Source: Bacillota bacterium (lineage in GTDB: Bacteria; Bacillota; Clostridia; Lachnospirales; Lachnospiraceae). Taken from it: a stretch of DNA of 6,723 bases. Of the stretch, positions 1-6,716 are shown in pieces; the stretch's first letter is position 1, and each line of letters opens with the position of its first letter. Where the stretch lies: NCBI GenBank assembly GCA_023389295.1, contig JAEWEO010000105.1, positions 1 to 6,723 of the forward strand, written 5' to 3'. The position numbers and the translations under genes were made by a program. Under the pieces are notes generated by a model. It searched no databases. It was not told where the DNA came from and saw only the letters and a program-made list of their open reading frames with translations.

Positions 1-90
1 ACGAAAAACACTGCTTCGGCTATCCTTTGAGACAGCAGGAAAAATCTTGCCAGCATTGTCTACCGGATACCAATAGTTATTTCGTTTCAT
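1..90 (-). CDS. N-terminal fragment of an alcohol acetyltransferase-like protein (runs off the left edge)
   Basis: Only the first 30 codons lie in the window, read on the minus strand from an ATG at 88-90 with no stop before the edge. The start is well supported: a perfect AGGAGG (97-102, minus strand) sits 6 nt upstream. The peptide contains NYWYPVDNAGKIFPAVS, then a Ser-rich stretch ending in VFR. From memory, this 'YPLDNAAKIYPA...S.FR' style opening is typical of clostridial proteins annotated as alcohol acetyltransferase, which belong to the condensation/acyltransferase (CoA-dependent acyltransferase) fold. The catalytic HxxxD region would lie outside the window, so activity cannot be judged. 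The gene diverges from the large helicase-nuclease gene and is unlikely to be functionally linked to it. That a real gene starts here is fairly sure; the function rests on a short N-terminal resemblance. Confidence 0.6.
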   Translation of the reverse strand, partial: MKRNNYWYPVDNAGKIFPAVSKDSRSSVFR

Positions 91-129
91 TGTAGTCCTC
101 CTAACGACACGGATATTTATGCCTAAGTT

Positions 130-158
130 ATTATAACTCGATTATAAAAAATACACAA
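130..158 (-). promoter_or_regulatory. Possible promoter for the divergent left-hand gene
   Basis: On the minus strand a perfect -10 TATAAT (130-135) lies 17 bp from a weak -35 TTGTGT (153-158, matching TTG of TTGACA). It would give a leader of roughly 30 nt before the ribosome binding site of the minus-strand gene. Two TTATAA hexamers (131-136 and 142-147) separated by 5 bp form a small dyad over the -10. The surrounding DNA is very AT-rich and holds other ATTATA strings (141-146, 161-166) without good -35 partners, so chance matches are likely. Confidence 0.35.
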
Positions 159-344
159 TCATTATAGCTCTCCCATCTAGGATTTACTCTTTACATAAAT
201 ACAACATTAAACTTGCAGGTAGTCTTTTTTGAAATCAGGAAACCAAGAAACGAAACATGTGGTGTAGTAGGTAGTCCTTCTTCCATATTCCAATTCAGTA
301 GGTTCGAAGAATATCAAAAAATGAGAAAAAATGGTAAGAACAGG

Positions 345-373
345 TTGTTAAGTAAGGAAGGTAATGATAGTAT
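345..373 (+). promoter_or_regulatory. Possible promoter for the large helicase-nuclease gene
   Basis: TTGTTA (345-350, 4/6 to the -35 consensus) is followed after 17 bp by TAGTAT (368-373, 4/6 to the -10 consensus) with a TG at 365-366 in the extended -10 position. It would give a 5' leader of about 100 nt. Alternatives nearer the gene are TATACT (435-440) and TATTAT (448-453), both good -10 hexamers but without a -35 at proper spacing, and TAATAT (432-437) with an upstream TG (429-430). The choice among them is uncertain. Confidence 0.3.
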
Positions 374-472
374 ATAGATGAAAAGAATAAGTGGAATTAA
401 TGTATATTCATAAGATAGGAATATAAAGTGATAATATACTAGAAAAGTATTATTAAATACTGAATAAGGAAA

Positions 473-478
473 AGGAGG
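473..478 (+). promoter_or_regulatory. Ribosome binding site fixing the start of the large gene
   Basis: A perfect AGGAGG core within AAAGGAGGGG lies 6 nt before the ATG at 485. An in-frame TGA at 461-463 rules out a longer N-terminus from this frame. Together these make 485 the start with high confidence. Confidence 0.9.
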
Positions 479-484
479 GGTAGT

Positions 485-3400
485 ATGGAACCAAAGGTGA
501 GTGTTGGGGGAACTTTCAGTGGGACAATTAATTTTGCGATGCAGCAAAACTATGTTCCAATTATAAGAAATCTAGTGGTATCTAATGTTACAAACGGAGA
601 ATTGAAGAATCTGAAGTTAAAAATTTCGTTTGAACCGCAATTTGCAAAAGATTATGAGATAAAGATTGATCGGATTGCGCCAGAAGAATCTGTAGAAATA
701 TCACCAATTAAAATTATAATATCACCAGATTATTTATTATCACTTACTGAAAAAATAGTTGGAAATATACATGTGGAAGTGTGTTTAGGGGAAGAGAGTA
801 TCTATGTCCATGATGATGTTATAGAATTATTAGCGTATGATGAGTGGGCAGGCTTACTTATAATGCCAGAAATCATATCTGCATTTGTTACACCAAACCA
901 TCCCAAGGTTATTGAAATTATTTCTAAAGCCAGTGTTTATATGGAAAAATGGACGGGGAATCCTTCTTTTACTGGGTATCAGACGAAAAATCCAAACAAT
1001 GTAAAAAAACAGATGGCTGCGATATATGCAGCCCTTCAAGAAGAAAATATTGCTTATAATATGCCTCCTGCAAGTTATGAAAGAATAGGGCAAAGAGTAA
1101 GATTACCGAATGTAGTATTAGAACAAAAAACAGGTACCTGTCTTGATTTATCCGTACTTTATTCCAGCTGCCTGGAAGCTGTAGGTTTACATGCGCTATT
1201 AATTTTTATAAAAGGCCACGCATTTGCTGGCTGTTGGCTTGAAGAGGATACATTTTCAGAGTGTTCACAAGAAGATGTTTCTGCAATAACAAAGCGACTG
1301 GCAGTAGGCATTGAGGAGATATCCGTAATTGAATGTACAGATTATGTCGCTGGAAAGAATGTCTCGTTTGATCGCGCGGAAAATCATGGAAATAATCATT
1401 TAAGTGATCCACATGATTTCCAGATTGCCATAGATATCATACGCAGCAGGGGAAGCGGAATTCGTCCAATTCCAATGAGAGCTGTAGAAGAGGGGCATTA
1501 TAAGGCCGTCAATTATGGAAAACGTTCCATTGAAGAAATTACACAAGAACCTAAGAGCATGAACTTATCATATAGGGGGGTAGTAGCTGAAGCTACAGAG
1601 GTTACAAAACAGAAGCTTTGGGAGAGAAAACTTCTTGACTTGAGTTTAAGAAATACATTATTGAGTTTTCGAGTAACGAAAAATTCGGTTCAGTTAATGA
1701 CTGCTAATCTAGCTATGCTAGAGGATGAACTGGCAAGAGGGGAAGATTTTAGAATTCTTTCAAAACCTTCCGATTGGAATGATACCTTAAGAGATACAAA
1801 AATATTCGAGATAGAGAATGAGAAAGATTTCATTGAAACTGTTGCTCAGGCAGAATTTAAGAGCAGGCGGATTCGAACTTTCTTAGATGACTATGAGCTA
1901 GAAAAAAGCATGAAGAGCATCCATCGACAGGCAAAGCTTAGCTTGGAAGAAAATGGTGTCAACACCTTATACCTTGCACTTGGATTTTTAAGATGGTTTG
2001 AATCTGACTTAAGTGAAAAGCCTAGATATGCACCAATTGTATTGATTCCAGTTGATATAGTAAGGAAAATACAAGATAGATCATATATTATTCGAATCCG
2101 CGATGAAGAGCCACAGATGAATATCACTTTACTTGAAATGCTTCGTCAGGATTTTGGTATTCATATTGCAGGACTTGATCCTTTACCGATGGATGAATCT
2201 GGAATTAACTTAATGCTTGTTTATAATACAATCAGACAAGGGATAATGACGAAAAACAGATGGGATGTTGAGGAGTTTTCATTCATAGGATTATTCTCGT
2301 TTAGCCAATTTATCATGTGGAATGATATAAGAAATAGAGCGGATGATTTATTAAAAAACAAAGTTGTATCCAGTTTGATTTCAGGTAAATTGGAATGGAT
2401 GCCACATACTAATCTTCTTGCTGCAAATGATCTGGACGCTAATCTGTCACCAATGGAAATGGCAATTCCTACAAGTGTGGATTCTACACAGTTAGTTGCA
2501 ATATACGCGGCTGCAAAGGGACAAAGTTTTGTTCTTCATGGACCGCCTGGAACTGGTAAGTCTCAGACAATAACAAATATGATTGCAAACGCGCTTTTTC
2601 AAGGCAAGAGTGTATTGTTTGTAGCTGAAAAAATGGCTGCACTTACAGTTGTGCAAAAGCGACTAGCAGCAATCGGTTTAGCACCATTTTGCTTAGAATT
2701 ACATTCCAATAAAGCACAGAAGAAGTCTGTTTTAGATCAGTTGGATCAAACCTTACAAGTTGGACAAATTAAAAAGCCAGAAGAATATGAAGAAACGGCG
2801 AATGAGCTTCATGAATTAAGGAGTACACTAAATAGCGTTATAGAAGAAATTCATAAGAAACGCAAATTTGGGATGACCTTGTATGAAGCAATTTCAAAGT
2901 ATGAGAACGCTATACATTACGCCGGCAGCGTTAAATTTTCCAAAGAAACCATCTTAAAATTAAAAGGCAATGCTTATTTGGAATGGAGAGAGTTATTAAT
3001 CAGATGTAAAGTTGCTGCCTTAGAGTTTGGAGGTATAAGAAAAACACCTTTTCAACTGTTTGAAAACCGTACTTATTCTATGGAGCTTAGAAACTTGATA
3101 AAGGAGCTCTTAAACGACTATAAAGAGGTGTTGGAAAGACTACAATCTGTCAGTGATGAATTCGCGAGTTATTTTGAATTGAAGCATAATTTTTCTAACG
3201 AAGGACTTAATGAATTATATAGACTATGTTTGATTTTGTCAGAAGCTGAGAACCTTTTAGAGGTAGCACTGAATTGTAAGGAATTAAACTTATTAGACGA
3301 TAGTATCAGAGAGTTAATAAACAATGGTCTTTCCAAAATAAAGATTGAAACGCTGATAGAAAAAGAATTCGACTTAGCAGTCTTGCAATATGATATTCAA

Positions 3401-6304
3401 ACTGCTGTATTAAAATGGAGACAATCCGAATGTAAGTGGGTTTTACCTAAATTACTAAATCAGAACAAACTTCTGAAAGATATAAGGTTATATGCGAAGA
3501 ATCCTAAAACAATTAATAAGTCAACAATAATAGAAATATATCAAAATCTTCTTACATATCATAAAAATTGTACAGCAATCAATAGTGCTAATACTACTGT
3601 AATCCATCTATTTGGGAGTATATGGAATAACGGAAACCCTAATTGGGAGATATTAAATAAAGCCTACTTGGATACCTATCATTTGTATGAGACTATAAAA
3701 GGCTTATCAAAGAGAGAGGAAGAGCGTAACAAATTATTGGCTAAGGTAACATCTTGCGGTTATTATTTGAACGAGTTTAAGAAAGAATATAAGGATAAAA
3801 TAGCTGATTTTAATAATATCTTAAATAATCTGAATCGGATTGAAAATGACCTCGTAGAAAAGTATCTGATACATGTTGAGAAGTTACATTCAAACACGGA
3901 GTGGCTTAGTGAAGCACAGAGTATCGTGAAACGCTGGATTGATAATATAGAAAACCTAAAGTCGTGGACCACTTTTTTGCAAGTCTATGACAAGGCGGTA
4001 GCTGCAGGACTTTCTGAAATACTGTCTGTTTATAGGATGGGGACTATTACAGAGGAAGAGCTTATTCCAAGTTATGAATGCAATATAGCATATGCTATTA
4101 TTAATCAGATTATGGAAGATAATAATATTTTACAGGATTTTCAAGGAATGCAATTTGAGAAAACAATAGCAAAATATAAAAATGTGCTAAATGAATTTGA
4201 AGTACTGACGATCAAAGAACTTGTTTCAAAATTATCAGCGAAGATACCGAATAATACGTCTAATACAGCTAATTCATCTGAATTGGGTATTTTACAAAAA
4301 GCAATTCGAAGCGGAGGAAGAATGATGTCAATCCGAAAGTTGTTTGACAGTATTCCGACGCTATTAAGGAGGATTAGCCCTTGTATGCTTATGAGTCCTA
4401 TCTCAGTAGCACAGTATATTGATCCAAGCTATCCAAAGTTTGATCTGGTGATTTTTGATGAGGCCTCACAACTACCTACTTGTGAAGCAGTCGGGACAAT
4501 CGCTCGTGGAGAGAATGTAATTGTTGTAGGTGATCCAAAACAGCTGCCGCCTACTAGCTTCTTCTCTTCGAATCACGTGGATGAGGAAAATTATGATAAG
4601 GAGGATCTAGAGAGCCTCCTGGATGATTGCCTTGCGTTATCTATGCCTCAGGAACATTTGTTGTGGCACTACAGATCCAGACATGAGAGTTTAATTGCAT
4701 ATAGTAATTTAAAATATTACGACAATAAGCTGTTTACTTTTCCTTCTCCAAATGATTTAAAATCCGAAGTTCAATGGATTCCAATTGATGGATATTATGA
4801 TAAAGGTAATACAAAACAGAATGTGGCAGAAGCAAAAGCTGTTGTTAATGAAATTCTTATAAGACTAAAGGACGAGGAGTTACGAAAAGAAAGCATTGGT
4901 GTTGTTACATTTAGTTCCGTACAGCAGATATTAATTGATGATATTCTGATGGAGGAATTCAGAAAAAATCCTGAATTAGAAAAGATAAATAACGAATGTC
5001 CAGAGCCGATATTTATTAAGAATCTTGAAAATGTTCAAGGAGACGAACGAGATGTGATATTGTTTTCTATTGGATATGGTCCTGACAAAGAAGGAAAAGT
5101 CTCTATGAATTTTGGACCACTCAATAGGGAGGGAGGATGGAGAAGGCTAAATGTGGCTATTACAAGAGCTAGAAAACGAATGCTTGTTTATTCCACTATT
5201 AAACCTGAGCAAATAGATCTATCACGTACTCGTTCAGAAGGAGTTGCAGGCTTGCGCGGATTTTTAGAGTTTGCAGCGCGTGGTAAGAATACCTTAACAG
5301 TTAAGAATGGGTCACAAAGTGAAAAATATATGGATATCGAAACAGTGATTGCAAAGCGAATTCAAGATATAGGGTTTGAGGTTAAGTGCAATATTGGATA
5401 TTCAGAATATAAGATTGACATTGGAGTAGTAAATCCTAATAATCCTGAAGAGTATATTCTTGGAATCATGTGCGATGGTGAAAAATATAGACTAGCAAAT
5501 ACTGCGAGAGATAGAAACGTACTGCAACCAAGTGTTTTAGAAGGACTGGGATGGAATATTTTTAATGTATGGATACTTGATTGGTTGGATAGTCCAGAGA
5601 AAGTACTGGATAAAATTAAAATAGCTATTGAGAAAGCGCTCCTTGATGAAGATAAATATCCTGTGACAAAGGTTATATCTAATAGCAGACGAAAAGTGGA
5701 ATTTGAAAGAGTTTCTTATGATGATGTGAATAATATGGCAAGTGAGTACCAGTCAGTATATATGAGTATACAAGGAGCTCAAGAGAGTTTCTACGAGCCT
5801 ATGAGTTCTCGTCAGATAGCAAATTGTATTAAAGATATAATAGAGAGAGAAGCACCAATAAGCAAAAATTTACTTTATCGTAAAGTTTTATCCGCATGGA
5901 TGATTACAAGACTTGGAAATAAAGTGGAACTTGTTCTTGACAATGCTATCAAATCCTTGCAAATAAAAACAACCATCTCCTATGGAACTGTTTTTTACTG
6001 GCGTGATGATCAGAATCCTGAAGAATATAAGGAATATCGCTTTGCACAGAATGAGAATGAAAAAAGGAGTATGGACGATATTTGCGCGCAAGAAGTATCC
6101 AATGCAATTCGAGCTGTTATTGAATCACAGATAAGTTTATTGAGAACAGATATGATACGAGAAACTGCAAAGCTATTTGGATTTACACGACTTGGCAGTA
6201 TCATTTCTGAATCTGTTGAACGAGGAATTTTGGAAGCTCAAAAAAGACAGTTTATACAGGTATTAGATGAGGGTAACAGGATTACAGTGAATGAACTGTC
6301 TTAG
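485..6304 (+). CDS. Giant DUF4011 / SF1 helicase / Vsr-like nuclease / DUF3320 protein with a transglutaminase-like domain (Hhe-like, putative anti-phage defence)
   Basis: Intact 1939-residue protein (roughly 220 kDa), probably cytoplasmic: no signal peptide or membrane segment is apparent. Domains: about 1-115 beta-rich, possibly Ig-like; about 120-300 transglutaminase-like, with GTCLDLSVL (Cys219), GHAF (His245) and a possible acidic third residue (Glu283 or Asp286); about 375-660 DUF4011, opening with LWERKLLDLSLRNTLLSF; then an SF1 Upf1-like helicase. Helicase motifs are Walker A GPPGTGKS (Lys692), motif Ia VLFVAEKMAAL (710-720), Walker B DEASQ (Asp1325-Glu1326), motif III GDPKQLPP (1349-1356), HYRSRHE (1395-1401), QGDERD (1518-1523) and VAITRAR (1557-1563). 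A helical insertion (about 740-1280) splits Walker A from B. A PD-(D/E)xK nuclease of the Vsr/MTES_1575 type follows (about 1615-1705: Glu1619, Asp1645, CDG at 1663-1665, TARDR 1673-1677, Trp1690). DUF3320 (about 1771-1825) and a similar C-terminal winged helix (about 1865-1935) end the protein. ATP-driven nucleic-acid translocation coupled to cleavage is inferred from these families. DUF4011-helicase-Vsr is the architecture I recall as the Hhe defence system; NCBI-style names would be DUF4011 or DUF3320 domain-containing protein. The gene is monocistronic in appearance. Domain calls are firm; the defence role is inference. Confidence 0.93.
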   Translation: MEPKVSVGGTFSGTINFAMQQNYVPIIRNLVVSNVTNGELKNLKLKISFEPQFAKDYEIKIDRIAPEESVEISPIKIIISPDYLLSLTEKIVGNIHVEVCLGEESIYVHDDVIELLAYDEWAGLLIMPEIISAFVTPNHPKVIEIISKASVYMEKWTGNPSFTGYQTKNPNNVKKQMAAIYAALQEENIAYNMPPASYERIGQRVRLPNVVLEQKTGTCLDLSVLYSSCLEAVGLHALLIFIKGHAFAGCWLEEDTFSECSQEDVSAITKRLAVGIEEISVIECTDYVAGKNVSFDRAENHGNNHLSDPHDFQIAIDIIRSRGSGIRPIPMRAVEEGHYKAVNYGKRSIEEITQEPKSMNLSYRGVVAEATEVTKQKLWERKLLDLSLRNTLLSFRVTKNSVQLMTANLAMLEDELARGEDFRILSKPSDWNDTLRDTKIFEIENEKDFIETVAQAEFKSRRIRTFLDDYELEKSMKSIHRQAKLSLEENGVNTLYLALGFLRWFESDLSEKPRYAPIVLIPVDIVRKIQDRSYIIRIRDEEPQMNITLLEMLRQDFGIHIAGLDPLPMDESGINLMLVYNTIRQGIMTKNRWDVEEFSFIGLFSFSQFIMWNDIRNRADDLLKNKVVSSLISGKLEWMPHTNLLAANDLDANLSPMEMAIPTSVDSTQLVAIYAAAKGQSFVLHGPPGTGKSQTITNMIANALFQGKSVLFVAEKMAALTVVQKRLAAIGLAPFCLELHSNKAQKKSVLDQLDQTLQVGQIKKPEEYEETANELHELRSTLNSVIEEIHKKRKFGMTLYEAISKYENAIHYAGSVKFSKETILKLKGNAYLEWRELLIRCKVAALEFGGIRKTPFQLFENRTYSMELRNLIKELLNDYKEVLERLQSVSDEFASYFELKHNFSNEGLNELYRLCLILSEAENLLEVALNCKELNLLDDSIRELINNGLSKIKIETLIEKEFDLAVLQYDIQTAVLKWRQSECKWVLPKLLNQNKLLKDIRLYAKNPKTINKSTIIEIYQNLLTYHKNCTAINSANTTVIHLFGSIWNNGNPNWEILNKAYLDTYHLYETIKGLSKREEERNKLLAKVTSCGYYLNEFKKEYKDKIADFNNILNNLNRIENDLVEKYLIHVEKLHSNTEWLSEAQSIVKRWIDNIENLKSWTTFLQVYDKAVAAGLSEILSVYRMGTITEEELIPSYECNIAYAIINQIMEDNNILQDFQGMQFEKTIAKYKNVLNEFEVLTIKELVSKLSAKIPNNTSNTANSSELGILQKAIRSGGRMMSIRKLFDSIPTLLRRISPCMLMSPISVAQYIDPSYPKFDLVIFDEASQLPTCEAVGTIARGENVIVVGDPKQLPPTSFFSSNHVDEENYDKEDLESLLDDCLALSMPQEHLLWHYRSRHESLIAYSNLKYYDNKLFTFPSPNDLKSEVQWIPIDGYYDKGNTKQNVAEAKAVVNEILIRLKDEELRKESIGVVTFSSVQQILIDDILMEEFRKNPELEKINNECPEPIFIKNLENVQGDERDVILFSIGYGPDKEGKVSMNFGPLNREGGWRRLNVAITRARKRMLVYSTIKPEQIDLSRTRSEGVAGLRGFLEFAARGKNTLTVKNGSQSEKYMDIETVIAKRIQDIGFEVKCNIGYSEYKIDIGVVNPNNPEEYILGIMCDGEKYRLANTARDRNVLQPSVLEGLGWNIFNVWILDWLDSPEKVLDKIKIAIEKALLDEDKYPVTKVISNSRRKVEFERVSYDDVNNMASEYQSVYMSIQGAQESFYEPMSSRQIANCIKDIIEREAPISKNLLYRKVLSAWMITRLGNKVELVLDNAIKSLQIKTTISYGTVFYWRDDQNPEEYKEYRFAQNENEKRSMDDICAQEVSNAIRAVIESQISLLRTDMIRETAKLFGFTRLGSIISESVERGILEAQKRQFIQVLDEGNRITVNELS

Positions 6305-6427
6305 ACCAAGTTATTTTATGAGTAAAGGTGGAAATGAGCATGTGATTTTGATTGAATTTTATTGTCAAAGTGTTTGTTGAAGTAGAGTACGTGCAATACT
6401 GAGCTAATAATCTATAGAGAGAATAAA
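6305..6427. other. Intergenic stretch after the large gene, no gene recognised
   Basis: About 120 bp of AT-rich sequence. A Shine-Dalgarno-like AAAGGTGG (6324-6331) is followed closely by ATG at 6334, but that frame stops after three codons. Another ATG frame (6318, 20 codons) lacks a ribosome binding site. A decayed gene start is conceivable, but no family is recognisable. No terminator lies immediately behind the stop codon; the first strong inverted repeat begins at 6428. Confidence 0.55.
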
Positions 6428-6502
6428 AAAATAAACTTGTAACATTGTATGTTAGTAGCAGAACTAAGAAGAAGCTATTACAGAGGGTTACAAGTTTATT
6501 TT
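6428..6502. repeat. Perfect 16-bp inverted repeat around a 43-nt loop: probable terminator or small inverted-repeat element
   Basis: The arms AAAATAAACTTGTAAC (6428-6443) and its exact reverse complement (6487-6502) enclose 43 nt. Pairing can extend outward past one A/A mismatch through several A-T and G-T pairs (about 6421-6427 with 6503-6509). Within the loop, 6453-6458 can pair with 6475-6480 (including one G-T), giving an inner stem. A-rich sequence precedes the left arm and T-rich sequence follows the right, as in bidirectional intrinsic terminators. It is the first candidate terminator for the large gene, about 120 nt after its stop. The long loop and GC-poor stem are atypical, so a MITE-like relic or a structured RNA are alternatives. 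The repeat itself is certain; the function is not. Confidence 0.7.
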
Positions 6503-6543
6503 ATTGTTTTCATAAGCTATATTCTATTGTTTTCATAAGCTAT
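6498..6543. repeat. Two-copy 23-bp tandem repeat
   Basis: Positions 6498-6520 and 6521-6543 are adjacent copies that differ at a single base (T6501 versus C6524). They share the 19-bp core TATTGTTTTCATAAGCTAT (6502-6520 and 6525-6543). The first copy includes the last five bases of the right inverted-repeat arm. The second ends two bases before the -35 of the downstream promoter. A local duplication by slippage, or a pair of regulator-binding boxes upstream of that promoter, would both fit. Confidence 0.85.
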
Positions 6544-6545
6544 CA

Positions 6546-6574
6546 TTGACAAGAAAACGAATTTATGTTATCTT
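6546..6574 (+). promoter_or_regulatory. Strong sigma-A-type promoter for a gene beyond the right edge
   Basis: A perfect -35 TTGACA (6546-6551) is followed after exactly 17 bp by TATCTT (6569-6574, 4/6) with a TG at 6566-6567, the extended -10 position. This is much the best promoter in the window. It points right, into a leader of well over 130 nt with no long open frame, so it should serve a gene starting after 6723. It also separates the large gene from whatever lies downstream. Confidence 0.7.
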
Positions 6575-6606
6575 CAATAAGAATAAAATTTAAATCAGAG
6601 AGGAAG

Positions 6607-6654
6607 ATGTTTTTGTTACGTGTATTAAGTAAAAGTGAGGTTTGTGCTAACTAG
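6607..6654 (+). CDS. Possible 15-residue leader peptide
   Basis: A short frame ATG...TAG encodes MFLLRVLSKSEVCAN about 25 nt downstream of the predicted transcription start. GAGAGG (6598-6603) is the Shine-Dalgarno candidate, with only 3 nt to the ATG, which is tight; a TTG at 6613-6615 in the same frame would have 9 nt. The stop codon falls inside a hairpin (6644-6657) and an intrinsic terminator follows (6686-6716). This is the layout of ribosome-mediated attenuation leaders such as those before antibiotic-resistance genes (Erm methyltransferases, ABC-F proteins). I do not recognise this peptide. A chance short frame is a real alternative. Confidence 0.4.
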   Translation: MFLLRVLSKSEVCAN

Positions 6655-6657
6655 CAC
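6644..6657 (+). promoter_or_regulatory. Small hairpin overlapping the leader-peptide stop codon
   Basis: GTGCTAACTAGCAC is an interrupted palindrome with arms GTGCTA and TAGCAC. As RNA it forms five pairs closed by an AACU tetraloop. It contains the TAG stop (6652-6654) of the putative leader peptide, so a ribosome at the end of the leader would melt it. It could be a pause or switching hairpin of an attenuator, or a DNA operator downstream of the promoter. Confidence 0.45.
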
Positions 6658-6685
6658 GAAAATTTAAGATGCAGAAAAGTAATTT

Positions 6686-6716
6686 GCTGAAGTAAAGTGA
6701 GTCAGCTTTCTTTTTT
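6686..6716 (+). terminator. Intrinsic terminator in the leader, probable attenuator
   Basis: The stem GCTGA (6686-6690) pairs with TCAGC (6702-6706) around an 11-nt loop, directly followed by TTTCTTTTTT (6707-6716). It lies about 115 nt downstream of a strong promoter with no sizeable gene between, which suggests conditional termination. A competing weak stem, GCAGA (6671-6675) with TTTGC (6683-6687), shares G6686 and C6687 with the terminator's 5' arm and could act as an antiterminator. The 5-bp stem is short, so strength is uncertain. Confidence 0.5.

Larger units (their letters stand above)
91..484. other. Divergent intergenic region without a recognisable gene
   Basis: These 394 bp separate two divergent starts. 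No open frame with a credible ribosome binding site was found on either strand. The longest plus-strand ATG frame noticed (from 321) is 18 codons and lacks a Shine-Dalgarno sequence. The region contains the ribosome binding sites and weak promoter candidates described separately, and an 8-bp direct repeat AGGTAGTC (217-224 and 269-276) of unknown meaning. No tRNA, CRISPR repeat or convincing terminator is visible. Confidence 0.7.

Noticed and set aside
321..377. 18-codon plus-strand frame starting at ATG 321
   Set aside because: No Shine-Dalgarno sequence, highly charged low-complexity peptide, overlaps the promoter candidate.
314..547. Minus-strand 77-codon frame across the start of the large gene
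   Set aside because: It overlaps the well-supported start and ribosome binding site of the main gene and is a low-complexity hydrophobic translation of AT-rich DNA. No family is recognisable.
854..1412. Minus-strand frames (854-1093 and 1206-1412) inside the large gene
   Set aside because: Antisense shadows of the coding frame of the transglutaminase-like domain, without recognisable protein features.
4599..4620. AGGAGG...CCTCCT inverted repeat inside the large gene, resembling an internal Shine-Dalgarno or hairpin
   Set aside because: It lies within the conserved helicase region with no in-frame start codon or alternative product suggested; the 6-bp arms are likely coincidental.
6340..6368. 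TTGACA on the minus strand (6363-6368)
   Set aside because: The hexamer 17 bp away (TCACAT) is a poor -10 and the direction would run back into the 3' end of the large gene.
6318..6380. 20-codon frame after the large gene, and a three-codon frame at 6334 behind AAAGGTGG
   Set aside because: The first lacks a ribosome binding site; the second stops after MSM. A decayed gene cannot be shown from so little sequence.
6449..6538. 29-codon hydrophobic frame through the inverted repeat and tandem repeat
   Set aside because: No ribosome binding site, and its sequence is dictated by the hairpin arm and the duplicated unit rather than by coding constraint.
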